Origin: Pomphorhynchus laevis
Lineage: Eukaryota; Acanthocephala; Palaeacanthocephala; Echinorhynchida; Pomphorhynchidae
NCBI GenBank assembly: GCA_012934845.2
Contig: WNNJ02002393.1
Coordinates: 1-64,000 of the forward strand
Length of the DNA stretch: 64,000 bases
Reading direction: 5' to 3'
Part shown: positions 18,575 through 28,576 of the stretch, one piece after another
Numbering within the stretch: position 1 is the stretch's first letter
Layout: the number at the start of each line of letters is the position of its first letter
The notes under the pieces: model-generated
What the model was told of the DNA's origin: nothing
What the model saw: only the letters and a program-made list of their open reading frames with translations
Databases searched by the model: none
Translations under genes and position numbers: made by a program

Positions 18575-19660
18575 GTACTGTAAACCTCGATTTTGTTCCA
18601 TTTCTTAGAACCATGTAGTCAAAGCTACTCGAGTCCATTTCTAGTGTTGTTAGGTGTTCCACAGGGAAGTGTATTGTGTCCCATCTTATTCAGTCTTAAT
18701 ATCAACGATTTGATACCAAATATCAGTTCATTCAGTTTATTATATGCAGATGATCTTAAAGTTTGGCGACCTATTATTTCCGATCTTGACAAACAGCATT
18801 TACAAAGCGACGTCTACGTTATATCCAATTTGTCTATACGAAATACTTGAGGATCAATTCCGCTAAATGTACATGTATGCGTATATCACGAAGATCATGT
18901 GATCATCTTGGAGGTGAGTACCAGTTTGGTTCAATTAGTATCGAAAGAACCAACTCATATAAAGATTTGGGAGTTTGGGTTTGTGCTGACTTATCCACTC
19001 GAAAGCATTCAGACTACGTGTGTTGCATCACAAAACGCTTAATAGGACATACTCGTCGAGCTCTGATAGGCATAGATCCGTTATGTTACCATACCTTAGC
19101 AAATGCGTTTTTCTTGAGCCATATCTTATACGCATCGCCAGCTTGTTATCCCGAAACTACTTATGAGCGTCGTGCATTAGAGAGTGTTCAGATCAACAAC
19201 TAAATTAGTTTCAGGGCTGCATATTTATGGCTACGCGAAACGCCTCCAGATATTAAATATGCCTTATCTGCGATATATCCGTGACAAGCGAGATCTCTCT
19301 CTTGTTTGGAAAATTCTGCATACTAAAGATCATCCACTGTCACATCTACTGCAACTGAGAGGTCAACCTTCTCTTCGCGGACACCCCCTGATGCTGAAAA
19401 CACAAAGGTACATGCATGCAGTTTCCTGCTTTGCCAAACGAGTCGTACGATCTTGGAATTCGCTTCAGAGTGCGACCGTTTTGTCGTCTACTGCTTCAAG
19501 TTTTTGCGCCCTACTGGATGATGACCCTTCCTTCTCAAGACAACGGTGGGATTTTCAGTAGTTTATCTGATGATGGAGGGACAAAACGACTCTTATTCTT
19601 TTTATTTTGTGAAGCAACTTGTAAAGAGCCTCGGCTCAATTCGTTGTCAATTAATAATAA
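18575..19660 (+). pseudogene. CR1-like LINE fragment (RT motif B to C-terminus), frameshifted
   Basis: The frames 18,593-18,850, 18,847-19,203 and 19,184-19,561 successively carry GVPQGSVLCPILFSL (motif B), LLYADDLKVW (motif C), the SYKDLGVWVC region, LANAFFLSHILYASP, and the terminal LRGHPLML...RVVRSWNSL segment. This is the C-terminal half of a LINE related to but distinct from LINE-A. It is 5'-truncated and has at least two frame disruptions. It ends near an (AAT)n tail at 19,650-19,660. Confidence 0.82.
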
Positions 19661-20775
19661 TAATTTTTTTAACGAAAAAAAAACGAATTTATTTGACAAA
19701 GACACTGCAAAATCATAACAAAAGTAACAATGAAAAAAATTTATCTGAGACACCATGAGCTAGCCCGCACGAGAGCTATTCCAATGGAACGTCTGAATCG
19801 GCTAATCACGTCACTGTAAAGGCACTCTCTTCTCACTGCTACGTCTTTTGCTAAGCGTTTTACCAACTGTTCTGCCTCATCCCCTAATCCACCTTGTATT
19901 GACAAAATAACTGGTATAAAAGCTGCTCTTTCGATCTTGGATATCCGTTCGGAGTACTTAGCCTTTTTTCGATTCTCGTTATAACTGAACGCTGATCGTG
20001 GAGTCATTGTGGCATAGGAACGAGCATGTGTATTGAATACAGAAATGTCCAGGTAGGACCGCTCAGACGGGACGCCAAACAACCCCGAACACAAGACGTC
20101 AAGACGTGCATTGCGATCTAGTGTAGTGGAAGAAGAATCGAATTGAATAGTTGGATCAACGGGAGAAAGCAGTGGCTCAGTTGTAGTTGATGAACACACC
20201 TCTGAAGTTAATTTGGCGAAAATGTCTCTGATCACATTGTGCCTTACTATTGATTTCCCTCCGCATTTGCAAGATAATGAATGAACAACACTAAGAACTC
20301 CCCCACATACACATTTGCCTGAAGTATTTAAAATTTGCCACCCATATCTGACAGAGAGACCATCGGAAAATTCTTGATTGCTTAAGCGAAACTTAGGATC
20401 ATCACTAGGGCGAGCAGATAGCCACGTTGACGCGCCCTTTCGAGCGGCATGCTTTAAAATTACCTGTTCGCAGTCGTCCACTGTATTTAACAGTGACGAA
20501 AATTTTTCGGCAGCCCGGAGATTCTTTAGTTTTCTAATTTCAACTATTGACTGTTTCTGGATGGTATCAATGTCGCCTCCGAGACCTAACTCAAATAAGG
20601 GCTTACATAGCAAAGAAGAATATTCCCATTCAGATTTGGTATTCTCATATGGATTTGATATCCCCAAACCTCCCATTGAGAAAGGCAATAATAATTTTTT
20701 TTTAAATATATTATCAATTACAACATCACAGGCATTCAGCATAGCTTTTATTCCCACGTGATGAACGCAATCGAG
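19640..20775 (-). pseudogene. RLE-LINE 5b, 5'-truncated 3' part
   Basis: The minus-strand frame from about 20,775 to 19,741 carries the post-RT SMGGLGISNP region, GASTWLSARP, the CVCGG...HSLSC knuckle, RHNVIRDIF, and the endonuclease (ARLDVLCSG, RSYLDISVF, NENRKKAKYSERI) through the stop at 19,741. The 3' UTR has ATTCGTTTTTTTTCG and ends in (TTA)n near 19,650. A second copy of this tail is at about 23,770-23,825. The upstream junction near 20,745-20,775 is with the C-terminal part of RLE-LINE 5a, so one element was truncated into the other. Confidence 0.82.
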
Positions 20776-23478
20776 CAATTGTCCTGAGCAAAACCATGGC
20801 GTCGGGTCCCGCAGCACCAGAAGCCGTGAACACCAGCGGCATAAATCTACTCCTTTCGATATCGATGATACGTTCCGCGTATTTTGATCTTTTTCTCGCT
20901 TCATGAAAATCAAATGCAGCTTTTCTCGTAGACGCACACGATGGAGCAAAATGGTTGAAAACCGTAACGTCAAAGAACGTTCGCTCATATCTGGCGTCAG
21001 AAAGCCCAATGCAGACGATGTCGAGTCGCGCGTCGTCACTTCGACAAGTGACCCGATGATCAAAACAGTGATCACTATCTACCCGTTGTAATATCGGTTC
21101 GACACCAACCCCAGTACACACCTGTGATATTTCGGTGGCCAAGAAATCGCGTAAGGCGTTATGCCTTGTTATTACAACACCTCCTCGCTTGCACGAAAGC
21201 AAATGTGGGAGTTTCGCATCATCACCACACACACTTGTCCTTGGGAATCCCGATAGGGTCAAAGCCATATCGCAACGCAAGAGCATCTCTGAATTCATGT
21301 GGACACAAATGACTGAATTCAGCTTTCACTGGAACTGCACTAATCCAAGAGGAAGCACCCTGTCCCAGTGCAAATTCCAGGGCTTGATGCATTGAGGCGG
21401 GTAAGATTGATCGAATGTATGCCAAACGCTCATCCACAACTTTTTGTCGTTCTTGATTCAACTCTTTTGTCAAGTTATTCTGAGCATCCCTGAGAAGATC
21501 ACCTTGTAGCTCACTATCAAATGTTTTACAAATTTTTTTCGAGCTTTCGAACTCGGTCAAAGCTGCGCTTACTGGATCAATAATGCCCATTCCACCCTTT
21601 GAAATTGGTGACGAAATCAACGCGTGCATAACTGAGTTTAGATCTTGATCGAAAAGTGAGGGAGCCAAACCACTGAATATAGTATCCCGTAAGGACAAAT
21701 ACAGATCCGTTTCACTTGGTGTCGATCTCATAAAGTGTGTCCATTTCCATTGTATTGACTTATTGAATCCTGAGAAAGCAGCATGGGGATCAAATCGTGA
21801 TACAGTAGATATACGAGAAACAAGCTCAGTCCACTTTAATATTTTAATTTTTGTAATTTCCTTTACAAATTCGCCTGAGCCAATTGGCGCACCAAGCACC
21901 TCGATGCCATCGAACCGTGTCTCAATGTCTGCGGGAAGTGGATACACCCCTTCGGATTGCGGATGAAGGAGCATCTTGGTTTTGCTAGGGTTCACATTAT
22001 ATCCGAATTTTGGTCCTTGGATTTGGAGAAGTTGCCATACACGCAACAGATCCTCAGGCAAACCTACAAAATTCGCATCGTCAGCAAACCAACGCTGAAC
22101 AATGTTTGGCACGACTTGCTTGATCATACTTATCAATGGTAAGGATGCCATTGCGAAGGCAGCCATGGCTAAGGGATCTCCCTGGGTTACTCCTTCGCAC
22201 GATGCTAAAGATCCACCGCCAAGTACCAGTTCTGCGTCGCCCGCATAGATGTTAGATAAGGACTGTGCTAGCCCAGGGCAAGTGTGTTTGATATTGTGTA
22301 GCATAACATTTCGATTGACAGAGTTGAACGCATTCTTAGCGTCGACAGCGAGAAGTCCATAGCTCTGGTTAGAAGAATACGTATCGCGAAGCGAGTGAAT
22401 CGCAAAATCGATCCCATTTCGCTGGGATGCGCAAAGTTGGACAATCCCGGCTACGTCTTGAAGATCATCTTTGACGCAGGACAATATGGTTTTACTGACA
22501 ATGCGGCGAACAACCTCTGATACACCAATCGGTCTAATTTTCCCATTATTCTTTGACATTGATATCAACCGGCAAGCAGTAAACGCCTCTAACATCCGAG
22601 GGCTGAGTTGAATAGTGCTAAGGCTCACTGCAAAATTTGCCAAAGCATCCGCTAGAGCCTTGGAATGCACGGAGAAGCTATTCAAGAGTTGTCTCCAAGC
22701 CATCGCATCCAGCCCTGATGGGCCAGCTCCACCTGAGGTTTTGTTGGCCGCTCGGATGATAGCTTCCCCATCTATGACAGATCAGCATCTGCGGCTGTTG
22801 GGTGTAGATTCTGCAGGTGTTCACGTACAGTCAAACCATCGACAATCGAATCAGGATCTAGAATGCTCGACTGTTGGTTCTCTTCCAATATGGCAGTCGC
22901 CGCTGACAGCTTTCCACTTGTGACCAACTTGACATAGCGCTTTATCCAATCATCAGTACGTGGGCTCGAACGCATAGGCATGCAACGTCGCTGTAATATT
23001 CTTGCCTCATTGAAAACATCGACGAATCTGCCATTTTTCCATAGTCTGATTATGCGCTCCAGTGCTTTTTGGATCTCGGACACCTTTCTAGATGGAAGAC
23101 GTTGCAAAACGCACCGGGACAAAATAGTGGGAGTCGCATCGCACTAGGCCTCCATTGTATCACCACATAATAAATCGCCTGAAGTGAAAGAGACTGCCTA
23201 TCAACAGGGTCGTGCAAGTTATCTACAATTGGATTATCAGTTGTCCGTGTACTGCCACTATCAGTAAGGGGATTCAAATCCGCCACTCTACCTACTGGTT
23301 CAGCAGCAGAGGTTAAACACACTGTCTGAGGTCCAATATGCACGCTATTGTTACATTCAGGTGCACGGCAATTAACGCAAGGAGCTCCTGCCTTCGCACA
23401 TTTGCAACCTTTGCACTTTGCTGATGGACCATTACATCCACAGCATAGCCTCTGGTTAGACGGTTTTTCTTTGGGCAT
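20745..23478 (-). pseudogene. RLE-LINE 5a, near-full-length, frameshifted, 3' end lost
   Basis: The frame 23,478-23,050 begins MPKEKPS and has the CXC segment (CCGCNGPSAKCKGCKCAK). Coding continues in 23,122-22,772, then 22,703-21,222 with DAKNAFN, EGVTQGDPLAM and WFADDAN, then 21,298-20,745 with the knuckle (SVCGD...HLLSC) and endonuclease (ARLDIVCIG, RTFFDVTVF, HEARKRSKYAERI). Frame changes lie near 23,115, 22,770 (with loss of about 20 codons relative to the intact copies) and 21,235. The last codons and 3' UTR are replaced by element 5b. Motif C is FADD rather than YADD. Confidence 0.83.
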
Positions 23479-23751
23479 ACAAGGCGACGTTCAATTGTTA
23501 GTTTCGATTGTCTTTGTGTCACAAAGTAAGTTGTAATCTTCCGCGCGAGTGCTCAACCCGGGAGGTACCCTGGGTGTACGACCTTACGTCCTCTGAAACG
23601 CAGTCCTCTGAAACGCGGTCCTCTGAAACGCAGTCCTCTGAAACGCGGTCCTCTGAAACGCAGTCCTCTGAAACGCAGTCCTCTGAAACGCAGTCTGTAT
23701 ATTTTAAGTATTTATCTTTGTATGTTTATAAGAAACCAAAATTTTTTTAGG
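23479..23751 (-). promoter_or_regulatory. 5' leader of RLE-LINE 5a with seven 15-bp tandem repeats
   Basis: Positions 23,591-23,695 are exactly seven 15-bp units (CTCTGAAACGCAGTC, with G for A in two units). The tip 23,718-23,750 (GTATGTTTATAAGAAACC then AAAATTTTTTTAGG) is shared with the 5' tip of RLE-LINE 4, so it probably marks the true 5' end. Short GC-richer repeats just inside the 5' end suggest internal promoter units. An in-frame stop lies shortly upstream of the ATG at 23,478, which supports that start. Confidence 0.65.
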
Positions 23752-23840
23752 TCGATAATAATAAATTTTTTTAAGGCAATAATTTTTTTAACGAAAAAAC
23801 GAATTTATTTGACAAAGATGATTTAAGGCAATAATAATAA
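23752..23840 (-). repeat. RLE-LINE 3' tail relic
   Basis: The string AACGAAAAAACGAATTTATTT and flanking (AAT)n match the 3' UTR of RLE-LINE 5b at 19,665-19,705. The tail lies directly upstream of the 5' tip of element 5a, another 5'-end-to-3'-tail junction. Confidence 0.65.
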
Positions 23841-23957
23841 TGAGAGAATTTATTATACCTCTTTACCTTTCGGTACTGGGTAAACAAAATAAATACATTA
23901 AAAGTTTATCAATTTTATAAATTGTATTTCAAAATCTTCTCCTACTGTCAATATCGG

Positions 23958-24024
23958 ATAGTGACATATTTTTCAAATATGTCACTATATAACCAGATAT
24001 ATTTTTCAAATATATCTGGTTATA
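23958..24024. repeat. Two adjacent perfect hairpins
   Basis: Arms of 14 bp (ATAGTGACATATTT) at 23,958-23,988 and of 17 bp (TATAACCAGATATATTT) at 23,988-24,024 each enclose the loop TTC. The two stems end in the same ATATTT-TTC-AAATAT core. They could be termini of a small DNA element, or a foldback element. Confidence 0.7.
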
Positions 24025-24149
24025 TATGATCACAAACGGCAGTCAAGATACCCATAATATATACGGTCTCTCCGAGGATTCTGCCTGACCAAAAACAAGC
24101 AAGAATCTATAAACATTTATGATATCTGCTTATACCATGTTATTCGACT

Positions 24150-24780
24150 AATGAGTGTACCCGAGTACTCATCATTTCGATGCTGAAGTGGTCGTCTAGA
24201 AGTGGCATGGTGACCGAAATTCGTGAATCGAAGTTCAGTCTATAAAGCAACACAATTTTATATAAATGCCGAATTTCGTAAGAATTTCGAACTCCAGTCT
24301 ATCAAGCAACCTAATTTTATATAAATGCCGAATTTCGTAAGAAATCCTGGATCGTTGTCAACTCAACACATCCGTGCACCATCATTATACATGCCGTATT
24401 GATTAAGGATCCAACGAGTGCAGAGACAATTCAGCAACAACCTATGCCTAGTGTTTAAGGATGGTCCGAACAGCAATTCGATATGATAAAGAGCGTAAGC
24501 CTCAGTCAATTAAGCAAAGTGTCGGAATCGCTTTTATGTCAATGTCACACAGGCAACCGAAACGATCAGTGGGTACTTCATTCTACTGATGAGTATTGCC
24601 GTGTACTCATCATTTCGATGCTGAAGTGATCGTCTAGAAGTGACATGGTGACTGAAAGTCGTGAATCGAAGTCCAATCTATCAAGCAAAAAAATTTTACT
24701 TAAATGCCACAAGTCTTAAGAAATCGTGGACAGTTGTTTACTCAGCACATCCGTTCACCACTATTATATATAATATAAGT
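24150..24780 (+). repeat. Direct repeat of about 190 bp, with inner duplication
   Basis: The segment that starts GTACTCATCATTTCGATGCT near 24,160 recurs near 24,606 and continues in parallel to about 24,390 and 24,775 respectively. The first copy has an extra internal duplication of about 57 bp (ATAAATGCCGAATTTCGTAA occurs twice). No coding capacity is apparent. Confidence 0.7.
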
Positions 24781-24812
24781 ATAAATTCCGATAAGATTAC
24801 TTTCGTGTGCCA

Positions 24813-26337
24813 ACTTATTTGTTTCTTTGGCATTTTTTTACACGAGAAAAAAGAGAGAATTAAGTATCTTAAAAGAGTGAGGGAGCAGAACCACGAGGTT
24901 TCACAATTCGTTAACAATCCGGATTTAATGTGTCAAACAATGGAAATGATTCGTATTCCTACAACTATACAGGAAATTACGAGAAACCATGACAGAGCCC
25001 TGATTAACCTTGAGAGATTACCGAGCGGATATAAAGTTCGACAGAGAATTTATCGCGATTTTCAAGAACCAATGCTTAATGTGGCACATGAGCAGTTTGG
25101 CGATAACCCTCTGAATACTTATTCTAGTTCATCTGGTACAGCTAACACTAGTCAAGTAGGAACTGAAAATACAAACCTCCTGCCAAACCCGGTGGCATCT
25201 CAGAATACTACATTTCAAATCGATTCGTCTAGTTCATATGTATCTAATTCAAACCGTTTAGAGTCGCCTTTGCAATCTACGTCAAGCGAAAACACTAATC
25301 GGTATTCTACGATGAACCCTCAACAATTATTAGTAGTCGATGCTGAAAATCCTCTCATGTTATTCGACATGTTGCGGGCATCCAGTTTTAACCCAAATAT
25401 GAATAATTCTCTTTGCGATCCTGGTACTCTACTTAATCTGCTTAAGATTCTTCTTAATCTGCTGCGTACATATGAATTTATACAGGACGAAGGACAAAGA
25501 GAACAAGTACATCGTGTAATTCATGAGTTTATGAGTCAGTGGCCAATACCTGAAATTTGTGCTCTATGCACAAATACTCGAGCATTGAGGACGATTGTAC
25601 AAATTCTAAAGAATCTAATTCGTCTTAGGGACACATCCCCACAAGTATATTCACAGTTGATATCTTCAAATATAAGCGGTCTAGTCGATAATCAAATGAA
25701 TAGTCAACCTACTTCATCTGATGTGGATTCTTTTCGATCACCAAGCAATAGACAAACAGCTTATGCAACAACAGTATTTCAAAATTTACAATACTCAAAT
25801 CAAGATTATACTGCTTCGTTGTTTCAACCATTAGATCGTCTTCATCTCCAGCAACATCAGCCGACAAATCAACAACCAAACCAAACTCAAGAACATCTTT
25901 ATGCATCCGAACTTGTACAAATGCAGACATTGGGATTCCATAGCCGTGATACTAATCTGGAAGAGCTTGCTGCATCTATGGGGGACGCAAAAATGGCTGT
26001 GGAACGTAATGAAGATTTTGATTGATTGACTACCTTTTATAATTGTTTGTTATTTTCATTTTATTTTTAATTTTATCAAATATATAATCTTTCCAAAAAA
26101 AAGAGAGAATTATCTTAAAAGAGAGAATTATCTTAAAAGAGAGAATTATCTTAAAAGAGAGAATTATCTTAAAAGAGAGAATGTTATTAGAATTCTCTCT
26201 TAGAAGAGAGAATTACGTGATCCTTCTCAAAAATTTTTTTGATAAGGATCACTAGCTTGAGCGAAACGTCAATAAAACAGATACGTAATTTCCTCTTTTT
26301 TCTCGTGTGGATAAAAATGCCAAAGAAACAAATAAGT
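24813..26337. mobile_element. TIR-bounded DNA-transposon-like element enclosing a ubiquilin segment
   Basis: The left terminus 24,813-24,869 and right terminus 26,279-26,337 are inverted repeats of about 57 bp with roughly 90% match (ACTTATTTGTTTCTTTGGCA ... ACACGAGAAAAAAGAG ... GTATCT). No transposase is present. Inside the right end lie five direct copies of an 18-bp unit, AGAGAGAATTATCTTAAA (about 26,101-26,185), of which one copy also occurs beside the left end (about 24,851-24,876). No clear target-site duplication was seen outside the termini. Confidence 0.65.
24880..26025 (+). CDS. Ubiquilin-like coding segment (STI1-like region to UBA), N-terminus missing; probable retrocopy
   Basis: The open frame reads QFVNNPDLMCQTMEM, TRNHDRALINLERLP, YRDFQEPMLNVAHEQFGDNP and LLPNP, which align with the second STI1 block of ubiquilins (NNPDIMRQTLE, RNQDRALSNLES, YTDIQEPML-AAQEQFGGNP, PLPNP). 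A Gln/Asn/Ser-rich middle follows. The end, ELVQMQTLGFHSRDTNLEELA, matches the UBA domain (MGF--R-ANL-AL). The ubiquitin-like domain and first STI1 block are absent. Ubiquilins shuttle ubiquitylated proteins to the proteasome. The first in-frame ATG in the homologous part is at 24,928; the open frame upstream to 24,661 lies in TIR and repeat DNA. The segment is intronless and followed near 26,093 by an A run and a repeat copy also present on the left, which suggests a 5'-truncated retrocopy. An intact frame of over 360 codons implies youth or function. An alternative is the 3' exon of a host gene. Confidence 0.75.
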   Translation, partial: REQNHEVSQFVNNPDLMCQTMEMIRIPTTIQEITRNHDRALINLERLPSGYKVRQRIYRDFQEPMLNVAHEQFGDNPLNTYSSSSGTANTSQVGTENTNLLPNPVASQNTTFQIDSSSSYVSNSNRLESPLQSTSSENTNRYSTMNPQQLLVVDAENPLMLFDMLRASSFNPNMNNSLCDPGTLLNLLKILLNLLRTYEFIQDEGQREQVHRVIHEFMSQWPIPEICALCTNTRALRTIVQILKNLIRLRDTSPQVYSQLISSNISGLVDNQMNSQPTSSDVDSFRSPSNRQTAYATTVFQNLQYSNQDYTASLFQPLDRLHLQQHQPTNQQPNQTQEHLYASELVQMQTLGFHSRDTNLEELAASMGDAKMAVERNEDFD

Positions 26338-26459
26338 ATAAATTAAATTCAATTTATAAGGTAATATAAATTAAGGAATTATAAGGAATATTATATTCAA
26401 TTTATAAGGAAATATAATATTCAATTTATAAGGAATATTATGTAAGGGTACGTAATATT
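26338..26459. other. AT-rich spacer
   Basis: Short tandem strings of the type AATTTATAAGGAATATTA; no gene. Confidence 0.5.
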
Positions 26460-26499
26460 CTCACGATCGTTTAGGCACAATCCCCAGAAGAGTTAGTAT

Positions 26500-26839
26500 C
26501 TAGTATTAACATAGTTGCTTTATTCCGCATAGGGAGGAAAATTAACGATCGTCCTAGACTGCTAAAAGCCATTCTGACAGATCCAAAAGCCGTTAAGACC
26601 ATCTTTAGGAACTCTTATCGTCTCCAAGGTTCGTCTGCAAGATTGTTAAAAGATCTCGACGTGAATGAACGTAACCATCTACGTGAAGTTAAACAATGTT
26701 TGAAGTCTCGTATTGAAGCTGGTGAGTCAAACTTGACAATTCGAAATTTTAAGGTTGTGCGGAGGAAGACTCAAATACATTGGATGCCTCTACAGGTAGA
26801 TCATTCAATCCTTCCTCCGCCGCTCATAAGTCATTGGTA
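26500..26839 (+). pseudogene. LINE-A ORF1 C-terminal part
   Basis: The frame reads ALFRIGRKINDRPRLLKAIL, then LQGSSARLLKDLDVNERNH and LKSRIEAGESNLTIRNFKVV, and ends at a TAA near 26,839. This is the C-terminal segment of CR1/L2 ORF1 RNA-binding proteins (RLG----RPRL-KV ... D-T--ER------L--R---GE). The N-terminal part is missing, presumably by 5' truncation. ORF2 begins in an overlapping frame. Confidence 0.75.
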
Positions 26840-28576
26840 ATTTCAAATATTTCATATGTGGATAATAAATGTTTAAGAAATATTGTCCATTACTCCTCCC
26901 CATTGTGGTCGGCTCTTGAGCGACGTAGCGAGGATTATCAGTCATACATACCGATATCGATGGCTCAGCAGACTCTACCCTTAAGCTTAGAATGTTTGTT
27001 ATTATATACGAACGCCCGTAGTTTTCTTCCAAAAATTGACGAATTAAAACTCCGCATTGAGAATTCGCATCCGCTATTAGTTGCTATTACTGAAACATGG
27101 CTTCATGATAGAATTACTGATGCTGAGATCTGGATTGAAAATTATACATCTTATCGAGTTGACAGATCTATCTGCAAGGGTGGTGGAGTGATTATCTATG
27201 TGCATAATAGTTTAGTGTTTAAATTGCTAGATGTACGAGCGTCCGATGGAATCGAGTTATTGTGGGGTAGTGTGTCTCTTCCTACCCTTGGTTCAGTGAC
27301 TTTAGGCTTAATCTATCACAATCCCACTTCAGATGTTTGTTGCTTGATCGATTACATTCTAGAGTTTGGTTCCAAACCAAATCTTTTTATAGTTGGTGAT
27401 TTCAACTTAGCGACAGTAGATTGGAACACCTACACATCTTCTGTGTGTAGTCCGTCCACGTCATTATTTCTTGATATGATTAACTCGCTAAACCTTACCC
27501 AACATGTTTCAAAATTTACCCGAATTTCCCAAGAAAATCAATCGCTACTTGATATTTGTCTAACATCGAATAAATACATTATACACAAAGTTACGCACTC
27601 CGATCCTTTGGGTAGGTCAGATCACTGTGTTCTCAATTTCTACTCAGATTTTACACGTCCTTCAGCTTGTAGATTACAACAGAATTCTTTAAATTATTTT
27701 AAAACTAACTTCGAACTTGTGCGTCAGAATCTATTAAGTATTTCATGGCTCAGTCCGTTTTATGTTGGGGTTGATAAGGCATGCTATCAGTTAGAAGCCA
27801 CCCTTAAGGAATTACTCATACGATTTTCGCCCCGTAAAACCGTTGCAAATCGTATACACCATAAACCTTGGTTTGACAAAGAGTTAAAGAATGCTTTAAA
27901 ATTAAAAAAAATGAAATTCCAGTTGTTTTCTAATAATAGTATTGATTACTGTAGGTATAAAGAGGCCAGAAATCGGTTCACATTTCTTAAACGCTTCAAA
28001 CAATGTCAATTTGAAGAGAAAATTGCTCAAATGTCAATTCATAATCCTAAATCCGTATTCAATTATGCTAATTTCAACAACAAAAATTAACACATTGGTT
28101 CACTTGTTGATACTGATGGTTGCACATTGATTAAATATGATGACATAGCGAATGCTTTCGCTCAACATTTTTGCATAGAATTTCGTAAATCCTCCTCCGT
28201 CACCTATGCATCGTACTGTCCATCGAATATAAACATTCTTCAGATGTTTTCTGTTAATGATGTAGTGCTAGAGCTCAAGCGGCTTAAATCGTCAGGTTCT
28301 ATTTGTCCTGATCGTTTACCACCGGTATTTCTCAAGAATATCGCTGATGTTATCGGTATACCACTATATTGGATTTGTGTCGCCTCCTTGTACTTCGGTT
28401 GTGTCCCGATGAATTGGAAACTTTCGTTGATAAGGCCCATTTTGAAGAAAGGTGATCCATCTTCAGTTGAAAAATTATCGTCCGATAAGTCTAACGTGTG
28501 TATTCTGTCGAGTTTTGGAAAGGATAATATACCGCATTCTAAGCGATTATCTAGAATCCAACAAATTATTGTGTAA
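26780..28576 (+). pseudogene. LINE-A ORF2 N-terminal part: endonuclease and linker (one stop)
   Basis: The frame 26,780-28,090 carries TNARSFLPKIDEL, AITETWLHD, GGGVIIYVHNSL, LGLIYHNP, VGDFNLATVDWNTY and GRSDHCVLNFYSDF, the ordered motifs of the APE-type endonuclease (N, E, Y, GDFN, SDH). The linker has KPWFDKELKNALKLKKMKF. A TAA at about 28,088-28,090 interrupts the frame, which then resumes without shift to 28,576 (DDIANAFAQHF, PDRLPPVFLKN, PMNWKLSLIRPILKKGD). A frameshift near 28,470 separates this from the RT core. Confidence 0.85.

Noticed and set aside
23591-23695. CRISPR-like array
   Set aside because: The units are contiguous 15-bp tandem repeats without spacers, in eukaryotic retrotransposon DNA.
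24585-24640. Hammerhead at the CTGATGAG string near 24,593
   Set aside because: The following GAGTA/TACTC hairpin is not followed by GAAA and no cleavage triplet with paired strands was found.
24661-24879. N-terminal 70 codons of the ubiquilin ORF as real protein
   Set aside because: This part begins at a GTG and runs through the dispersed repeat and the TIR; it has no similarity to ubiquilin.
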